From: Prorocentrum cordatum
Taxonomy: Eukaryota > Sar > Dinophyceae > Prorocentrales > Prorocentraceae
DNA length: 64,000 bases
Direction of reading: 5' to 3'
NCBI GenBank assembly: GCA_963575745.1
Contig: CAUYUJ010003891.1
Location: 764,193-828,192, forward strand
A program made the position numbers and the translations under genes. The notes under the pieces were generated by a model. The model was not told the origin of the DNA. It worked only from the letters and a program-made list of their open reading frames with translations, and did not search any database. Shown here in pieces: positions 59,263 to 64,000 of the stretch; the first letter of the stretch is position 1; every line of letters begins with the position of its first letter.

Positions 59263-60390
59263 GCTGCGATCTGCGCAACTGTCGCTACTTTCGTGGGCTC
59301 CTGGGAGGCCCAGCGGAGGTACGTCCCCTTATCACCTCGAGACCTCGCGGTGCCCTGAGGGCTGCGACCTGCGCAACTGTCGCGACTTTCGTGGGCTCAT
59401 GGGAAGCCCAGCGGAGGTACGTCCCACGCGGGCCACCTCGAGACCTCGCGGCGCCCTGGGGGGCTGCGATGTTTGCAATTGTCGCCACTTTCGAAGGCTC
59501 CTGGGAGGCCCAGCGGAGGTACGTCCCACGCGGACCACCTCAAGACCTCGCGGTGCCCTGGGGGGCTGCGATCTGAGCAAGTGTCGCCACTTTCGTGGGC
59601 TCCTGGGAGGCCCAGCGGAAGTACGTCCCACGCGCACCACCTCGAGACCTCGCGGCGCCCTGGGGGGCTGCGATCTGCGCAACTGTCGCCACTTTCGTGG
59701 GGTATGGGAGGCCCAGCGGAAGTACATCCCACGCGGACCACCTCGAGACCTCGCGGCGCCCTGGGGGGCTGCGATCTGTGCAAGTGTCGCCCTTTTCGAT
59801 CGAGACCTCGCGGCGCCCTGGGGGGCTGCGATCTGCGCAACTGTCGCCACTTCGTGGGCTCCTGGGAGGCCCAGCGGAGGTACGTCCCACGCGGACCACC
59901 TCGAGACCTCGCGGCGCCCTGGGGGGCTGCGATCTGCGCAACTGTCGCCACTTTCGTGGGCTCCTGGGAGGCCCAGCGGAGGCACGTCCCACGCGGACCA
60001 CCTCGAGACCTCGCGGCGCCCTGGGGGGCTGCGATCTGTGCAAGTGTCGCCACTTTCGCGGGCTCCTGGGAGGCCCAGCGGAAGTACGTCCCACGCGGAC
60101 CACCTCGAGACCTCGCTGCGCCCTGGGGAACTGTCACCACTTTCGTGGGCTCCTGGGAGGCCCAGCGGAAGTACGTCCCACGCGGACCACCTCAAGACCT
60201 CGCGGCGCCCGGGGGGGGCTGCGATTTGCGCAACTGTCGCCGCGTTCGTAGGCTCCTGGGAGGCCCAACGGAAGGTACGTCCCACGCGGATCACCTCAAG
60301 ACCTCGCGGCGCCCTGGGGGACTGCGATCCGCGCAACTGTCGCCACTTTCGTGGGCTCCTGGGAGGCCCAGCAAAGGTACGTCTTACGCG
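59263..60390. repeat. 102-bp tandem repeat, about eleven copies
   Basis: Unit: GGCTGCGATCTGCGCAACTG, TCGCCACTTTCGTGGGCTCC, TGGGAGGCCCAGCGGAGGTA, CGTCCCACGCGGACCACCTC, GAGACCTCGCGGCGCCCTGG (split for length). Spacing is 98-102 bases, with a shortened unit near 59790 and another near 60130. Since 102 is 34 codons and the unit has few stops, both strands have 34-residue repeats open for 187-416 codons. I consider it satellite; nothing shows which frame, if any, is used. Confidence 0.93.
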
Positions 60391-60540
60391 TTGCCGCTGC
60401 TCGTCTTGCTGCATTCTTCTGATTTCACTGCTGGCTGCTCTTCTTCCGCACTGCGGGTTTTTTTCAGCATGCCCGTCAGCATTGAGTGGTCCTGAATGTA
60501 ATCACCACATGTATAGAAAGGATTGGGTACGTCGCGGGGT
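60391..60540. other. short unique sequence
   Basis: The only non-repetitive stretch of the last 5 kb. No motif recognised. Confidence 0.4.
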
Positions 60541-60548
60541 AATTTGTT

Positions 60549-60580
<32 letters not shown>

Positions 60581-60682
60581 TGTGTTTGTGTGTGTGTTTG
60601 TATGTGTGTGTGTGTGTTTGCGTGTGTGTGTGTTGGTGGGTGGCGGTGAGTGTGTCTGTGTGTGTTCGTTCTTGTGCGGTCG

Positions 60683-60730
<48 letters not shown>

Positions 60731-60754
60731 TGTGTGTGTGTGTGTATGTGTGTA

Positions 60755-60814
<60 letters not shown>

Positions 60815-60959
60815 TGTGTGCATGCGTGCGTGCGCGCGCGCGTGCGCGTGCGCGTGCGCGTGCGCGTGCGCGTGCGCGTGCGCGTGTGCGTGTGCGTGTG
60901 CGTGTGCGTGTGCGTGTGCGTGCGTGCGTGCGTGCGTGCGCGTGTGTGTGTGTGTGTGT

Positions 60960-61005
<46 letters not shown>

Positions 61006-64000
61006 GTGTGCGTGCGTGCGTGCGTGCGTGCGTGCGTGTCTGCGTGCGTGCGTGGGTGCGTGGGTGCGTGCGTGCGTGCGTGCGTGCGTGCGCGCGTGCG
61101 TGCGTGCGTGCGTGGGAGCGTGGGTGCGTGCGTGCGCGCGCGCGTGTGTGTGTGCATGTGTGTGTGGTGCGTGCGTGCGTGCGTGCGTGTGTCCGTGGGT
61201 GCGTGCGCGCGTGCGTGCTTGCGCGCGCGAGTGTGAGTGCGTGAGTGCGTGGTGCGTGTGGTGCGTGGGTGCGCGGGTGCGTGTGTGCGTGGGTGCGTGT
61301 GTGCGCGCGCGTGTGTGCGTATGTGCGTGTGTGCGTGTGTGCGTGTGCGTGTGCGTGTGCGTGTGCGTGCGTGCGTGCGTGCGCGTGTGCGCGGGTGCGT
61401 GTGTGCGTGTGTGCGTGTGTGCGTGTGTGCGTGTGTGCGCGGGTGCGCGGGCGCGTGGGTGCGCGGGTGCGCGAGTGCGCGGGTGCGCGGGTGCGTGGGT
61501 GCGTGGGTGCGTGGGTGCGTGGATGCGTGGGTGCCTGGGTGCCTGGGTGCCTGGGTGCCTGGGTGCTTGCGCGCGTGGGTGCGTGGGTGCGTGGGTGCGT
61601 GGGTGCGAATGCGTTTGTGCGCGCGCGCGTGTGCGCGCGTGCGCGTGGGTGCGTGCGTGCGTGGGCGCGTGGGTGCGTGCGTGCGTGGGTGCGTGGGTGA
61701 GTGGGTGCGTGGCTACGTGTGTGCGTGGGTGCGTGGGTGCGCGCGTGCGTGCGCGCGTGCGTGCGTGGGTGCGCGGGTTCACGGGTGCGCGGGCGCGCGG
61801 GTGCGAAAGTGCGCGCGCGGGTTCGCGTGCGCGCGCGCGTGCGCGCGCGTGTGCGCGTGCGCGTGCGCGCGCGCGTGCGCGTGCGCGTGCGCGTGCGTGT
61901 GCGCGCGCGTGCGCGCATGTGCGCGCGTTTGTGCGTGTGTCTGTGTGCGTGTGTGCGCGGGCGCGCGGGCGCGCGTGCGTGCGTGCGTCCGTGCGCGCGG
62001 GCGCGCGGGCGCGCGCGTGCGTGCGTGCGTTCGTTCGTGCGTGTGTGAGTGTGCGTGCGTGCGCGCGTGCGCGCGTGCGTGCGTGAGCGCGCATGCGCGT
62101 GTGTGCGCGTGCGCGTGTGCGCGTGTGCTTGTGTGCGCGAGTGCGTGCGTGCGTGCGCGCGTGCATGGGTGTGTGCGAATGTGCGTGCGTGTGTGTGTGT
62201 GTGAGTGCGGTTGTGTGTTATGTGTGTTGTGTGTTGTGTGTTGTGTGTTGTGTGTGGTGTGTAGTGTGTATGATGTGTGTCGTGTGTTGTGTGTTGTGTG
62301 GTGGGTGTTGCGTGTGTTGTGTGTGGTATGTTGTGTGTGTTGTGAGTTGTGTGCGTTGTGTATTGTGCGTGTTGAGTGTGTTTTGCGCTGTGTGTGTTGG
62401 GTGTGTGTGTCGTGTGTTGAATGTGGTGTTGTGTGTGTTGTGTGCGTTGTGCATTGTGTGTGTTGTGTGTTGTGCGTGTGTTGTGTGTTGTGTGTGCTGT
62501 GCGTTTTCTGTGCGTCTTGTGTGTTGTGTGTTGTGTGCTGTGCGGGTGTTGAATTGTATTGGGTGTGCGTTGTGTGTTGTGCGTTGTGTGTCGTGTGTTG
62601 TGTGTGTGTTGTGTGTTGTGTGTTGTGTGTGCGTGAGTGCGTTGCGTATGTGTTGCGTGTGTTGTGTGCGTTGTGAATGTGTTGTGTGTTGTGCGTGCTG
62701 TGAGTACTGTGTGTGTTGTGTGTTGTATCTGTTGTGTGTGTTGTGTGTTGTGAGTGTGGTGTCTGTGGTGTGTGTATGTTGTGCGTGTGTGGTGTGTGTT
62801 GTGTGTGCTATGTATTGTGTGTGGGGTGGTGTGTGTGTTGTGTGGTGTGTCTGTGTGCGTGCGTATGTGCGTGTGTGCGTGCGTGCGTGCGCGCGCGTGC
62901 GCGCGTGTGCGTGTGTACGTGTGTGCGTGTGCGCGCGCATGCGTGTGCGAGCGTTCGCGTGCGCGCGTGCGCGCGCGCGTGTGCGTGCGTGCGCGCGTGC
63001 CTGCGTGTGTGCGTGTGTGCGTGCGCGTGTGCGTGCGTGTGTGCGTGTGTGCGTGTGTGCGTGCGCGCGCGTGTGCGCGTGGGTGCGTGGGTGCATGCGT
63101 GTGTGCGTGTGCGCGTGCGTGCGTGCGTGTGTGCGCGTGTGCGTGCGTGGGCGTGTGCGTGTGTGCGTGTGTGCACGCGTGCGCGTGTGCGTGCGTGCGT
63201 GCGTGTGCGTGCGTGCGTGCGTGCGCGTGTGTGGTGTGTGCGCGTGGCGTGTGTGCGTGCGTGCGTGTGTGCGCGCGTGCGTGCGTGTGTGTGCGTGCGT
63301 GCGTGTGTGTGCGCGTGCGCGTGTTCGCGCGTGCGTGCGTGCGTGTGCGCGTGTGTGCGTGCGTCCGTGCGTGTGTGTGTGTGTGTGTTCGCGCGCGTGC
63401 GTGTGTGCGTGTGTGCGTGTATGCGTGCGTGCGTGCGTGCGTTCGTGCGCGCGTGCGCGCGCACGTGTGTGCGCGGGTGCGTGGGTGCGCGTGGCTGCGT
63501 GGGTGCGTGGGAGAGTGCGCGCGTGTGTGCGTGGGTGCGTGGGTGCGTGTGTGCGCGTGTCCGTGTGTCCGCGCGCGCGTGCGTGTGCGTGTGTGCGTGC
63601 GTGCGCGCGCGGTGTGCGTGCGTGCGTGTGCGTGTGTGCGTGCGTGCGCGTGTGCGCGTGCGTGTGTGCGCGTGTGCGTGCGCGCGTGTGTGCGCGTGTG
63701 CGTGCGTGCGTGTGTGCGCGCGTGCGTGTGCGTGTGCGTGCGCGTGTGCGTGGGCGCGCGGGTGCGTGGGTGCGTGGGTGCGCGGGCACGCGGGTGCGTG
63801 GGTGCGTGGGTGCGTGGGCGCGCGGGTGCGTGGGTGCGTGGGTGCGTGGGTGCCTGGATGCTTGCGCGCGTGGGTGCGTGGGTGCGTGGGTGCGTGGGTG
63901 CGCGTGCGTTTGTGCGCGCGTGCGTGCGTGCGTGCGTGCGCATTGGCCTGCGTGCGCGTGTGCGTGGGTGCCTGCGCGCGCGGGTGCGTGGGTGCGTAGG
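60541..64000. repeat. TG/CG alternating satellite, 3.46 kb, continues past the window
   Basis: TGTG, then CGTG, GCGCGCGTG and GGGTGCG sub-arrays, almost all alternating purine and pyrimidine. 62215-62860 is a GTGTTGTGTG variant; GTGGGTGCGTGGG blocks at about 61040-61120, 61450-61620 and 63760-63900 resemble each other. Frames over 1000 codons (His-Thr-Arg-Ala strings on -, Val-Cys-Arg-Ala on +) are artefacts. No gene is seen. Confidence 0.97.

Noticed and set aside
60476-63943. 1155-codon His/Thr/Arg/Ala frame on the - strand and similar long frames on both strands
   Set aside because: Pure translation of the TG/CG satellite; every frame is open and no non-repeat domain is attached.
1-64000. 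CRISPR arrays, bacterial operons or ribosome binding sites
   Set aside because: The tandem repeats have no unique spacers of constant length, and the gene content is eukaryotic mobile DNA.

Overview
The window looks like eukaryotic nuclear DNA, most probably from a dinoflagellate. This rests on pattern recognition, not on a database search. The pointers are high GC in most non-satellite DNA, satellite on a massive scale, decayed retroelements of types common in dinoflagellates, degenerate PPR repeats with the CEKGGQWQRALALL signature, an interstitial TTTAGGG-type telomere tract, and short matches to the core of the dinoflagellate spliced leader. There is no operon-like gene packing, no rRNA or tRNA gene, and no CRISPR array. 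Most long open frames here are stop-free only because they cross GC-rich or tandemly repeated DNA.

Layout. 1-1345: CAT microsatellite and a GGGACACC minisatellite. 1625-5510: LINE on the + strand (ORF1, broken endonuclease, long intact reverse transcriptase frame). 5730-7900: CCAAGAGG-type repeat units and CTC tracts. 7850-9412 (-): remnant of an integrase-bearing retroelement. 10240-15850: very GC-rich DNA with homopolymers and no gene I can support. 15859-17016 (-): decayed hypothetical frames. 17188-17930: TCC/ATC tracts. 18514-18675: a small TIR element. 19958-22060: a hypothetical frame and a kinase-like relic on the - strand beside an RNase H-like fragment on the + strand. 22185-24330: dispersed and tandem repeats. 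24355-31822 (-): the best host-gene candidates, a CCCH zinc-finger protein (long frame) and an IQ-motif protein, both crowded with in-frame minisatellites and truncated PPR repeats. 31942-34080: CAT and purine-rich DNA. 34085-40164 (-): a nearly full-length but frameshifted LINE. 40200-42400: composite foldback repeats. 42395-43880 (-): a third, internally deleted LINE. 43909-44880: a four-monomer higher-order satellite. 45545-54460 (+): a dead gag-protease-integrase retroelement riddled with nested insertions. 54478-60390: repeats plus one Cys-rich frame (-). 60540-64000: purine-pyrimidine alternating TG/CG satellite running off the window end.

The most interesting material is in the repeats. 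A 162-163 bp TIR element occurs twice with different 5-bp target duplications, and removing one copy restores a gag reading frame exactly. A second, unrelated TIR element sits in the same gag frame, also with a duplicated target. A TTARGTCGGGC-ended TIR family occurs twice, once carrying a 1.8 kb nested insert. A two-copy module carries a spliced-leader-like core and a hairpin with a compensatory base change. Foldback dyads recur at three places. An array of eight uniformly shortened 26-residue PPR-like repeats is crossed out of frame by the CCCH reading frame.

Almost nothing suggests genes working together. The two - strand host-gene candidates (31822-30032 and 29590-24428) lie head to tail, which fits the unidirectional gene order known from dinoflagellates. 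Everything else is mobile DNA in various stages of decay.
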